DNA from: Streptomyces sp. NBC_00443
Lineage (GTDB): Bacteria > Actinomycetota > Actinomycetes > Streptomycetales > Streptomycetaceae
Length of the DNA stretch: 64,000 bases
Assembly: GCF_036014175.1 (NCBI RefSeq)
Contig: NZ_CP107917.1
Span: forward strand, 7,874,001 to 7,938,000
Direction: 5' to 3'
Shown here: positions 47,791-55,617 of the stretch, piece after piece
Numbering within the stretch: position 1 is the stretch's first letter
Layout of the letters: each line of letters begins with the position of its first letter
Notes under the pieces: generated by a model
The model's database searches: none
What the model was told of the DNA's origin: nothing
Seen by the model: the letters and a program-made list of their open reading frames with translations, nothing else
Program-made: the position numbers and the translations under genes

Positions 47791-47917
47791 GGCGGGCCCT
47801 CCGGAACACCTGCCCGGTGTCACGCCGGGCGGAACGGTGCTGCCCGCAGACGAAGTCCACGGATCCCGCTGACCCGGGCTCCTTCCAGCACTTCTGCATG
47901 TCTGCGGAGAACAACTC

Positions 47918-48868
47918 GTGTCGAACACCGCTGTCTCCGGCCTGCCCATCGGGCGTGGCCTTCTCTATCTGATCGTCGCCGGTGCCGCCTGGGGCACCGC
48001 GGGCGCCGCCGCCTCCCTGGTCTACCGCGCCAGTGACATGGGACCGGTCGCCCTCTCCTTCTGGCGCTGCGCGATCGGTTTCATGCTGCTGCTGGCCGTC
48101 CGTCTCCTGCGGCCCCGCGTGCGTGTGCGGGCGCAGTCCGTCGTATCCGAGCCACTCGGCCGCAAGGCGCTGCGGGCCGGGGCCACGGGCGTCGGGCTCG
48201 CCGTGTTCCAGACGGCGTACTTCGCTGCCGTCGACGTCACCGGACTCGCCGTGGGCACAGTCGTCACCCTCGGCGCCGGCCCCGTGTTCATCGCGCTCGG
48301 CGCCCGACTGACGCTGGGGGAGCGGCTCGGCCGTGGCGGTGTCGCGGCCGTGGCCGGTGCACTCATCGGGCTCGCGGTGCTGGCACTCGGCGGGGAGGGG
48401 GCGACCGTACGGCCGTGGGGCGTGCTGCTAGCCCTCGTGTCCGCGGCGGGGTATTCCGTGATGACCCTGCTGACACGGAAGTGGGGGCGCGACGGCGGGG
48501 CCGACGCCGCCGGTACGTCCGTGCGGTCCTTCGCGGTCACCAGCCTGTGCCTGCTGCCGTTCGCCCTCGCCGAGGGACTCGTGCCGCACACGGCCGAACC
48601 CGTACAGCTGGGCTGGCTGCTGGCGTACATCGCGGCCGTCCCCACCGCCCTCGCATACGCCCTCTACTTCGCGGGCGCTGCCGCCGTACGGTCGGCCACC
48701 GTGTCCGTGATCATGCTGCTGGAGCCGGTCAGCGCGGCGGTGCTCGCCGTCCTCCTGCTCGGTGAACACCTGACGGCACCGACCCTCGCCGGCACCCTGC
48801 TGATGCTCGGCTCCGTCACAGGGCTGGCGGTGGCGGAGGCCCGGGGCGCACGACGGCTGCCCGCGTGA
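47918..48868 (+). CDS. EamA/DMT-family transporter (second)
   Basis: A 316-residue protein with ten membrane helices (GRGLLYLIVAGAAWGTAGAA in helix one; VSVIMLLEPVSAAVLAVLLL near the end). It is probably an exporter of an unknown metabolite. GTG 47918 has CGGAG eight bases upstream. The 179-base gap before it contains a promoter and a possible leader peptide. A very strong terminator follows. It shares little beyond family features with the first EamA protein. Confidence 0.9.
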   Translation: MSNTAVSGLPIGRGLLYLIVAGAAWGTAGAAASLVYRASDMGPVALSFWRCAIGFMLLLAVRLLRPRVRVRAQSVVSEPLGRKALRAGATGVGLAVFQTAYFAAVDVTGLAVGTVVTLGAGPVFIALGARLTLGERLGRGGVAAVAGALIGLAVLALGGEGATVRPWGVLLALVSAAGYSVMTLLTRKWGRDGGADAAGTSVRSFAVTSLCLLPFALAEGLVPHTAEPVQLGWLLAYIAAVPTALAYALYFAGAAAVRSATVSVIMLLEPVSAAVLAVLLLGEHLTAPTLAGTLLMLGSVTGLAVAEARGARRLPA

Positions 48869-48872
48869 GCGC

Positions 48873-48906
48873 GAGGGGCCCCGCACCGCCCGGTGCGGGG
48901 CCCCTC
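48873..48906. terminator. strong bidirectional terminator
   Basis: GAGGGGCCCCGCACC (48873-48887) and GGTGCGGGGCCCCTC (48892-48906) form a perfect 15-base stem with a GCCC loop, four bases after the EamA stop and before the convergent PaiB-like gene. Confidence 0.93.
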
Positions 48907-48939
48907 GGGTGAGCGGAGGGTCGTTGAGCGCCCGCTCGC

Positions 48940-49572
48940 TCAGGCCGGCCGTCGACGCAGCATGTGCTCGCGAGCCGCCGCGTCACCCCGACCGGCCCGT
49001 TCCGTCAGCTTCACGGCGATCCGGTCCTGCACCTGCGCCGTGCGCCTGCCCGCGTACTTGAACTTCGCGCGGACGCCGGTGACTTCGAGCCGCAGCCCGC
49101 GGACGCCGGACAACAGCCTGCCGAACGGCGCCTCGCCGACCGCGACCTCCGCCGAGCCTCCCTCCGGCTGGAAGTGGCCGACCTGGCGGTTGAGCAGCTC
49201 GGCCTTCTCGGCCGGGTCGTCCACGACACGGGCCCGGCAGCGCAGTTGGACCGCCGCGTAGAAGCTGGTCGGTTCGCCGTGCTCGGGTGCCTGGTCCGGT
49301 GCCGCCTGCCACGGGCCGGGCACGTAGGCGTAGTCGTCGACCACGCTCAGCACGACCTCGGGGTGCGCCAGCAGTGCGGGCCACATCGGGTTCGGGCGGG
49401 CCAGGTGGGTGACGACCTCGCCGCGCTCGGCGTCGTACGCGAAGTGCAGTGGCTGGGCGAACGGCGGCTCGCCCTCCGGGCCGTTGACCACGAGGTGCCC
49501 GAAGTCGTGGACGGCCAGCCACCGCTGCCACTCGTCGTCGTCGCGGGGCGCGTCCCAAGGGTGTATCAGCAT
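48940..49572 (-). CDS. FMN-binding PaiB-like protein
   Basis: A 210-residue protein of the FMN-binding negative regulator family (PaiB, split-barrel fold). It starts MLIHPWDAPRDDDEWQRWLA; the block PFAQPLHFAYDAERGEVVTH, then LARPNPMWPAL, and the block SFYAAVQLRCRARVVDD follow. Despite the family name, DNA binding is doubtful; FMN binding is likely. Its ATG overlaps the upstream stop (TGATG), so it is coupled to the split-barrel gene at 49572-50255. The C-terminal tail is basic. Confidence 0.82.
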   Translation of the reverse strand: MLIHPWDAPRDDDEWQRWLAVHDFGHLVVNGPEGEPPFAQPLHFAYDAERGEVVTHLARPNPMWPALLAHPEVVLSVVDDYAYVPGPWQAAPDQAPEHGEPTSFYAAVQLRCRARVVDDPAEKAELLNRQVGHFQPEGGSAEVAVGEAPFGRLLSGVRGLRLEVTGVRAKFKYAGRRTAQVQDRIAVKLTERAGRGDAAAREHMLRRRPA

Positions 49573-50255
49573 CACAGCGCCCTGAGGTAGTCGGGGAGTT
49601 CGGTGCCGGGAGCCAGATCCGGGTCGCCGACGGGGGCGTCGTAGCCCCTGCGCAGGGGGACGACGCCGGCCCAGTGGGGGAGGGTGAGGTCCTCGGGCTC
49701 GTCGTTCACGCCGCCGGTGCGGAGCTTGGCGGAGACCTCGTCGAGGTCGAGGCGGATGACGGCGGTGGCGGCCAGTTCCTTCTTGCTGGCGGGCCGTGAG
49801 TCCCGGGACCGGCCGGCCACGACGTGGTCGACGAGCGCGTCCAGGGCGGTCCGCTTCTCCTGTGTGTCCGTCACGTCGTACGCGGTGCCGTGCACCACCA
49901 CGGACCGGTAGTTGATCGAGTGGTGGAAGGCCGAGCGGGCCAGGATCAGCGCGTCGACATGTGTGACCGTCAGGCACACCGGCAGTCCCGGGTCGGCCCG
50001 GCCGGTCATCCGCAGCGGGCGCGAACCCGTCGAGCCGTGGACGTAGAGGGTCTCGCCGACCCGGGCGAACAGCGTGGGCAGCACGACCGGTGCGCCGTCG
50101 CGGACGAAGCCGAGGTGGCAGACGTAGGCCTGGTCGAGTAGCGCGTGCACGAGCTCCTTGTCGTACGAGGCCCGGTCCGGGGAGCGCGTGGGGACCGTGC
50201 GGTCGGTCGCCGGATAGGCGGCGGGCTGCTGCGTCGGCTGTGTGGTCCCCTGCAT
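49572..50255 (-). CDS. pyridoxamine 5'-phosphate oxidase-like flavin-binding protein
   Basis: A 227-residue protein of the Pyridox_ox_2 family. Typical blocks are AYVCHLGFVRDGAPVVLPTL, GETLYVHGSTGSRPLRM and HHSINYRSVVVHGTA. It may bind FMN or F420. GGGAGA lies six bases before ATG 50255. It is divergent from a MocR-type regulator whose operator region lies between the two genes, so it is the probable target. Confidence 0.87.
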   Translation of the reverse strand: MQGTTQPTQQPAAYPATDRTVPTRSPDRASYDKELVHALLDQAYVCHLGFVRDGAPVVLPTLFARVGETLYVHGSTGSRPLRMTGRADPGLPVCLTVTHVDALILARSAFHHSINYRSVVVHGTAYDVTDTQEKRTALDALVDHVVAGRSRDSRPASKKELAATAVIRLDLDEVSAKLRTGGVNDEPEDLTLPHWAGVVPLRRGYDAPVGDPDLAPGTELPDYLRAL

Positions 50256-50268
50256 TTCGGTCTCCCTT

Positions 50269-50319
50269 GCGATGCGCCTAGCGATGCGTCTTGCGATCTC
50301 TATTGCACTAGTGCATAAT
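50269..50319 (+). promoter_or_regulatory. MocR promoter with 12-bp direct repeats and a palindrome
   Basis: GCGAT starts at 50269, 50281 and 50293, giving three 12-base repeats of the form TTGCGATGCGCC, TAGCGATGCGTC and TTGCGATCTCTA. The third contains the -35 box TTGCGA (50291-50296). CATAAT at 50314-50319 is the -10 box, 17 bases away. The perfect palindrome TGCACTAGTGCA (50304-50315) lies between the boxes. Transcription would start at the GTG at 50327. Confidence 0.8.
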
Positions 50320-50326
50320 TTGGTTT

Positions 50327-51658
50327 GTGCTAGAAGGATATCGGATCGAAGGGCGTCGCGCAGCGGACATTGCGTCGAGCGTCGAGCGTGCGGTGGGTGC
50401 CGGTGACCTGGAGCCGGGTCAACTTCTGCCGCCCATGCGGGAGTTGGCGGTGGAGCTGGGCGTCAATCCCAATACCGTCGCGGCCGCCTACCGGATCCTG
50501 CGGGAGCGCGGGGTCATCGAGACGGCGGGGCGCCGGGGCAGCCGGGTGCGGCCCAAGCCGGCCACGACCGGGCGCGAGTCCATCCGGGTGGACGTGCCGG
50601 AGGGCGTACGGGACGTGGCCGGCGGCAACCCTGACCCCGCGCTGCTGCCGCCCCTGGCCAAGGCGTTCGCCGCGGCCGCCGAGCAGAACGACCGGGAGCC
50701 TGTCCTGTACGGGGACGCGGCCGTGGAACCGGAGCTGGCGCGCAGCGCGCGGGCCGCATTCGACGCCGACGGCGTCCCGGACGGGCCGATCGCAGTCGCC
50801 TCCGGCTCGCTCGACGTGATCGAACGGGTCCTCGCGGCCCACCTCAGGCCCGGCGACACCGTTGCCGTCGAGGACCCCGGCTGGGGCAGCCTGCTCGACC
50901 TCGCCCCCGCCGTCGGACTGCGGACCGCCCCGGTCGGCGTGGACGACGAGGGCCCGCTGCCGGACGACGTGCGCCGGGCCCTGGAGGCGGGCGCACGCGC
51001 CCTGATCGTCACCGACCGGGCGCAGAACCCGACGGGCGCAGTCGTGACCGCCGCACGCGCGCGTGCCCTGCGCTCCGTGCTGACGGACCATCCCGACGTC
51101 CTGCTCATCGAGGACGACCACGGGCACGGCATCGTCGACCTGCCCCTGCACGCCCTCGCCGGCACCACCCACAACTGGGCCTTCGTCCGCTCGGCCGCCA
51201 AGGCCTACGGCCCCGACCTGCGGCTCGCCGTCTTCACCGGCGACCCCGTCACCGTCGACCGGGTACGCGGCCGCCAGCGCCTCGGTCCCGGCTGGGTGAG
51301 CCGCCTCGGCCAGCGGGCCCTGGTGCGGCTGTGGGCCGAGGGCGCCGTCGACCCGGCGAGGGTGGCAGCGGCGTACGCCGCTCGCCGCGACGCGCTGATC
51401 GCCGCGCTGGCGGAGCGGGGGATCACGGCGCACGGCCGCAGCGGCCTGAACGTGTGGGTCCCGGTGCCCGACGAGACGGGCGCGGTGGCCCGGCTGCTGC
51501 ACGCCGGCTGGGCGGTGGCGCCGGGCGCGCGATTCCGGATGAGCGCTCCACCCGGAATCCGCATCACGGTCGCGACTCTCGCCCCGGACGAGGTCACCCC
51601 GCTGGCCGACGCGGTGGCGACGGCGGTGGCGTCGACGCCGGCGAGGGGCTACGCCTGA
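50327..51658 (+). CDS. MocR-type GntR/aminotransferase regulator
   Basis: A 443-residue fusion. Residues of about 5 to 75 are a GntR winged helix (AADIASSVERAVGAGDLEPG, then NTVAAAYRILRERGVIETAG). The rest is a fold-I aminotransferase-like domain with TDRAQNPTGAVVT and the PLP-lysine region SAAKAYGPDLRLAV. MocR proteins sense PLP or related compounds. No ribosome site precedes the GTG at 50327, and the -10 box is seven bases upstream, so it is probably leaderless. It is divergent from the flavin-binding genes. Confidence 0.9.
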   Translation: MLEGYRIEGRRAADIASSVERAVGAGDLEPGQLLPPMRELAVELGVNPNTVAAAYRILRERGVIETAGRRGSRVRPKPATTGRESIRVDVPEGVRDVAGGNPDPALLPPLAKAFAAAAEQNDREPVLYGDAAVEPELARSARAAFDADGVPDGPIAVASGSLDVIERVLAAHLRPGDTVAVEDPGWGSLLDLAPAVGLRTAPVGVDDEGPLPDDVRRALEAGARALIVTDRAQNPTGAVVTAARARALRSVLTDHPDVLLIEDDHGHGIVDLPLHALAGTTHNWAFVRSAAKAYGPDLRLAVFTGDPVTVDRVRGRQRLGPGWVSRLGQRALVRLWAEGAVDPARVAAAYAARRDALIAALAERGITAHGRSGLNVWVPVPDETGAVARLLHAGWAVAPGARFRMSAPPGIRITVATLAPDEVTPLADAVATAVASTPARGYA

Positions 51659-51682
51659 CGCGGCTGGGCACGCCGGCCTGCA

Positions 51683-52677
51683 TCAGGCGCCCCGCTTCAC
51701 CTGAGTGAGCGCGGCCCCCACAAGAACGATCACCGCCCCGACCGGTGTGGTCCAGGCCAACGACTCGCCGAGCACAGCGACACCGGCCACCGTGGCAATG
51801 ACGGGAATGAAGTACGTGACCATCTGGGCCGTGGTCGGCCCGACCTCCGCGACCAGCCCGTACTGAATCAGAACCGCGAGCCCCGTCCCGAGCGCTCCCA
51901 ACGCCACGACCGCGAGCAGCGGCAGTATCGGAAAGCGGGTCGGCACGGAGGTGAACATCGGCGTCACAACGGCAATTTGCACCGCTGCGAGCAGCAACTG
52001 CGCACCGGTGAGCGACAGATGCGACTCAGCCGAGCCGGCCAGCGTGCGTCGGACGTATATCCAGCCGATCGGGTAGCTCAAAGAGGCCAGCAGCGCCATC
52101 GCCGTCCCCGTGGCATCCAGCCCGTGAAAGCCCTGCCACGCCCCGAGCACGGTCAGAACTCCGAGGAAGCCGACGCCGAGCCCGGCGACCCTGATCCGGG
52201 TCGGCCGGTCCTCCGAGAGGGCGACCAGGGACAGGGCCATCCCCCACAGCGGCGAGGTCGCGTTGCAGATACCCGCGAGTGTGGACGGGATCGTCAGCTC
52301 GGAGTACGCGAACAGGGAGAACGGCAGCGCGTTGAGCAGGAACGCGGCGACTGCCAGATGCCCCCAGGTCCGCGCCCCCCGCGGCAGCCGCTCCCGCTTC
52401 ACCGCCATCGCGACCGCGAGCACCGCCGTGCCGAACACCAGCCGCCCCAGCGTGACCTGGAAGGGGCGTAGCCGTCGGTGCCCACCTTGATGAGCAGGAA
52501 GCTGAAGCCCCAGAGCAGGGACAGCGCGGCGAAGCGCAGCCGCCAGTCGAGGCGGGGGTGCGGCGCGGCCTCGGCCGGTTCGTGGGAGGCGGGGCCGGTC
52601 GAGGCGGAGTCAGTGGAGGCGGTGCTGGTGGAGACGGAGCCAGGGCAGGCGGAGCCGGTGGAGGAGGCGATGCTCAT
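51683..52677 (-). pseudogene. EamA/DMT-family transporter gene with frameshift
   Basis: The N-terminal part (ATG 52677; DWRLRFAALSLLWGFSFLLI, then KVGTDGYAP) and the rest (FGTAVLAVAMAVKRERLP to 51683) are in different frames. On the coding strand GCCCCTTCCAGGTC should read GCCCCCTTCCAGGTC (A-P-F-Q-V). One C is missing in the run at 52464-52467, so the first frame continues as nonsense to 52399. It could be a homopolymer sequencing error. If repaired, the protein has ten membrane helices and about 330 residues. It is divergent from the LysR gene, which may control it. Confidence 0.85.
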
Positions 52678-52699
52678 GGCAGCAACGGTCCGCCACGCA

Positions 52700-52744
52700 A
52701 TCTCGTAGCACAATCGAGATTTTCGGCGCAGTATCTCGTAGTAT
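52700..52744. promoter_or_regulatory. LysR operator and promoter between the EamA and LysR genes
   Basis: ATCTCG (52700-52705) and CGAGAT (52715-52720) are nine bases apart, a LysR-type T-N11-A dyad. A third half-site ATCTCGTA is at 52733-52740. TAGTAT (52739-52744) is a -10 box seven bases before the lysR ATG, again a leaderless layout. A LysR dimer here could sense and repress its own gene. Confidence 0.75.
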
Positions 52745-52751
52745 TGCTTAC

Positions 52752-53660
52752 ATGTTGAACCTGGAGCGCCTGCGCACCCTCGACGCCCTCGCTCGGCACG
52801 GCTCGGTCAGCGGTGCCGCCGAGGGCCTGCACATCACGACGTCGGCCGTTTCGCAGCAGATGTCCAAGCTGGAGCGGGAGGTCGGCCAGCAGCTCCTCGC
52901 CAAGAACGGCCGGGGTGTGCGGCTCACGGACGCGGGGCTGCTGCTCGCCGAGCATGCGGCGCGCATCCTGTCGCAGGTCGAGCTCGCCCAGTCCGATCTG
53001 GAGGCACAGCGCGGCCAGGTGGTCGGTGAGCTGCGGCTCGTCGCGTTCCCCACCGCCCTGCGGGGCCTGTTCCCCGCCGCGCTCACCACGCTGCGGGCCG
53101 GCCATCCGGCGCTGCGTCTGCGGACGCGGGAGCTGGAGCCCGAGGACGGGGTCGCCGCGGTGGTCCGGGGGGACGCCGACGTGGCCGTTGTCCTCGACTG
53201 GTACAACAAGCCGCTGCCCATGCCGGAGGGACTCGCCAAGGCCGCGATCCTCGACGACCGCGTGGAGATCGCCATGCCCGAGGGGCACCCGCTCGCCGAA
53301 CGGCGGGAGGTCGACCTGGAGGACTTCGCGGACGACGAGTGGGTCGCCTGGCCCGAGGGCGAGTTCTGTCACGAGTGGCTGGTCTACACGCTGCGCACCA
53401 AGGGCATCGAGCCCCGTATCGCCCATCGCGCGGAGGAGCATCACACCCAACTCGCGCTGGTCGCGGCCGGGTTGGGCGTCTGTGTCGCGCCCCGGCTGGG
53501 CCGTGACCCGATGCTGCCCGGGGTGCGGGTCGTGCCCGTCCGTGATCGGGTCCACCGGTACGTGTACGCGGTGTGGCGCGCGGACGCCGACCGCCGCCCG
53601 TCGATCCGGGCGGCGGTGGACGCCTTGCAGGCGGCGGCCGAGAAGATCGCCGGAGACTGA
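52752..53660 (+). CDS. LysR-family transcriptional regulator
   Basis: A 302-residue LysR regulator. The N-terminal helix-turn-helix is LERLRTLDALARHGSVSGAA, then EGLHITTSAVSQQMSKLERE. The C-terminal part is a ligand-binding fold of unknown ligand. It has no ribosome site and starts seven bases after TAGTAT, so it should be leaderless. The divergent EamA gene is the most likely target, as is common for LysR/EamA pairs. Confidence 0.93.
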   Translation: MLNLERLRTLDALARHGSVSGAAEGLHITTSAVSQQMSKLEREVGQQLLAKNGRGVRLTDAGLLLAEHAARILSQVELAQSDLEAQRGQVVGELRLVAFPTALRGLFPAALTTLRAGHPALRLRTRELEPEDGVAAVVRGDADVAVVLDWYNKPLPMPEGLAKAAILDDRVEIAMPEGHPLAERREVDLEDFADDEWVAWPEGEFCHEWLVYTLRTKGIEPRIAHRAEEHHTQLALVAAGLGVCVAPRLGRDPMLPGVRVVPVRDRVHRYVYAVWRADADRRPSIRAAVDALQAAAEKIAGD

Positions 53661-53666
53661 GACTCG

Positions 53667-54134
53667 CTAGCGCGACCCCAGTTTCCGGAAGTCCCAGGAC
53701 ACGATCTTCTGTGGCGTCAGCCGCATCCAGGCGTGCCTGCCGTCGTGCGGCATCTCGTCGAGGCCGAAGTTCTTGCGCGCGAACAGTGTCTCGGGGACGT
53801 CGAGTTCTGCGCGCAGCTCGCCGACGCGCGGGATCTCGCCCACGAACTCGACGGTGCCGGACAGTTCGACGCCGCGCAGCTGCTCGTACTCCTCACCCGT
53901 GTCGATCACGACGGCGACCCGCGGATCGCGGCGCAGCTCGGTCCACCGCTTGCTGCGGACCACCGAGTACAGCCACAGCGAGTTGCCGTCCCAGGCGAAC
54001 CACAGCGCGCTGACATGCGGGAAGCCGTCGGCGGACACCGTGGCGACCCGGCAGGTGCGCTGCGTGGCGAGGAACTCGTCCAGCTCACCGGGCGTCATCA
54101 TGATCTTCCGGCCCCGGCGCTGAGTGACGGTCAT
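53667..54134 (-). CDS. pyridoxamine 5'-phosphate oxidase-like protein (F420/FMN split barrel)
   Basis: A 155-residue split-barrel protein. Pattern: RTCRVATVSADGFPHVSALW, FAWDGNSLWLYSVV, RSKRWTELRRDPRVAVVIDT, and YEQLRGVELSGTVEFVG. Members bind FMN or F420 and reduce small substrates, or simply bind flavin. GAGGGG lies close before ATG 54134. Two inverted repeats upstream (54167-54196) suggest control. Confidence 0.87.
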   Translation of the reverse strand: MTVTQRRGRKIMMTPGELDEFLATQRTCRVATVSADGFPHVSALWFAWDGNSLWLYSVVRSKRWTELRRDPRVAVVIDTGEEYEQLRGVELSGTVEFVGEIPRVGELRAELDVPETLFARKNFGLDEMPHDGRHAWMRLTPQKIVSWDFRKLGSR

Positions 54135-54166
54135 GCGGCCCCCTCTTCTCTTCTCTCACGTCGTGC

Positions 54167-54196
54167 CAGAGGAGAGATCCTCTGACATCACGTCAG
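54167..54196. promoter_or_regulatory. two adjacent inverted repeats
   Basis: CAGAGGA-GAGA-TCCTCTG (54167-54184) has perfect seven-base arms, and CTGAC-ATCAC-GTCAG (54182-54196) overlaps its end. They lie between the split-barrel gene and the divergent isochorismatase-like gene and could control either. Confidence 0.6.
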
Positions 54197-54274
54197 AAAA
54201 GGATGAGTCGTCTTCCGTCCACACGCAATGGTGGCTACGCTCGCCCGCCCACGCCGTCGGTCACAGGGGGAACC

Positions 54275-54925
54275 ATGCCGTCGCCCGCAGAGCTCAGTGA
54301 ACTCCTCGACCCCGCGACCACCGTCCTACTCACCGTCGAATGCCAGCAGGGCGTCGTCGGACCGGACAGTGCGCTGCCCGAACTCGCCAAGGAAGCCCGC
54401 TCCTCGGGCGCTCTCGGCAACGTCGCCCGGCTGGTCGCCGCCGCCCACGAGAGCGGCGTCCAGGTGATCCACGCGATCGCCGAACGCCGCCCCGACGGCC
54501 GCGGTGCCAACCACAATGCCCGCCTCTTCCGCGCAGCCGAACGGCTCCCCGTCCAGCAGTTGTCCGGAACGACGGCAGTACGCGTGGCGGCGCCGATCGA
54601 GGTCACCGAGGAGGACCTCGTCGTACGACGACTGCACGGCCTGTCCCCGATCCAGGGCACCGACGTCGACGCACTGCTGCGCAACCTCGGCTGCCGCACG
54701 CTCGTCGTCACCGGAGTCTCGGCCAACGTCGCGATCCCCAACACCGTCTTCGACGCGGTGAACCGGGGATACGTCGTGGTCGTGCCCCGGGACGCCATCG
54801 CCGGAGTGCCCTCCGACTACACCCCGGCGATGATCCGCCACACCCTCGCATTGGTCGCCACGGTCGCGACCACGGACGAGGTACTGGGCGGCCTCAAGCG
54901 CCCGTCCCGGGTCAGGCGAGCGTGA
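54275..54925 (+). CDS. isochorismatase-fold protein lacking the usual catalytic triad
   Basis: A 216-residue protein of the isochorismatase/cysteine hydrolase fold. The usual aspartate position is E22 (LLTVECQQG), the lysine position is R118/R119 (VVRRLHGLSP), and the nucleophile cysteine position is A153 (TGVSANVAIPNT). The D-K-C triad is thus absent, so hydrolysis of the common type is unlikely. GGGGGAACC precedes ATG 54275. Its end overlaps the convergent Rieske gene by 14 bases. Confidence 0.8.
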   Translation: MPSPAELSELLDPATTVLLTVECQQGVVGPDSALPELAKEARSSGALGNVARLVAAAHESGVQVIHAIAERRPDGRGANHNARLFRAAERLPVQQLSGTTAVRVAAPIEVTEEDLVVRRLHGLSPIQGTDVDALLRNLGCRTLVVTGVSANVAIPNTVFDAVNRGYVVVVPRDAIAGVPSDYTPAMIRHTLALVATVATTDEVLGGLKRPSRVRRA

Positions 54926-55397
54926 TTGAGTCGCCCGACACGCTGATCTGCTTGGCGGCCAGCGGCTGGGTCGCGGGGCCCTTCTTCACGCTGCCGTCGA
55001 GAACGGAGAACTGGCTGCCGTGACAGGCACAGGAGAGGGTGTCCTCCTTGAGGTCCGTCATCGGGCAGTTCTGGTGGGTGCAGATCGTGGAGAAGGCCTT
55101 GTAGTCGCCCGCCGCGGGCTGTGAGACCACGACCTTCTCGTCGCTGAAGACCTTGCCACTGCCCTCCGGGATGTCGGCGGTCTTCGCGAGCGCCGCACCG
55201 CCCGCGCCGGCCCCGCCGGACGAGCCGCTCGCTTCGGTGGTCGCGCCGGCGCCGGCGCCCTGTTCGGTGGACGAGCCGGACGCGTCGTCGCCCGATCCGC
55301 ACGCGGTCAGCGCAACGGCGAGCCCCGCCGCGCCGACCGCCGCCACGACGGTACGGCGGCTCGGACCCGACATGGGCTGAACTGATTCGCTGGTCAT
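54912..55397 (-). CDS. Rieske 2Fe-2S lipoprotein
   Basis: A 161-residue secreted lipoprotein. A Tat-like SRRTVVAA (residues 13-20) and the lipobox LTAC with C33 are followed by a Gly/Ser/Ala-rich linker (about 34-72) and the Rieske domain. The cluster ligands are C106-x-H108 in CTHQNC and C123-x2-H126 in CACHGSQF; C111 and C125 could form the usual disulfide. It is probably an electron-transfer or redox-sensing protein on the outer membrane face. AAGGAA stands before ATG 55397. Confidence 0.92.
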   Translation of the reverse strand: MTSESVQPMSGPSRRTVVAAVGAAGLAVALTACGSGDDASGSSTEQGAGAGATTEASGSSGGAGAGGAALAKTADIPEGSGKVFSDEKVVVSQPAAGDYKAFSTICTHQNCPMTDLKEDTLSCACHGSQFSVLDGSVKKGPATQPLAAKQISVSGDSITLA

Positions 55398-55617
55398 GCT
55401 GACGTTCCTTCCGGTCATTCGTGATCTGCCGAGAGGTACGGTCCATTCGGACCGGCTGTTCAGACGCTGTCGAAATCCTGACCCGGTCCCGACTGGACGT
55501 GGGTAAAGCGGAGCTGTCGGTTCCCTGTCGAGGGCTGTCGGTTTGCTGTCGACGCGGCGGCGCACCGCACCCCCGGGCCGCCCCCGGGCGCCGTCCCCAC
55601 CCCAGTAACCTGGGGCG

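Noticed and set aside
46740..48868. Recent duplication of the two EamA genes
   Set aside because: They share only family-level features and have separate promoters.
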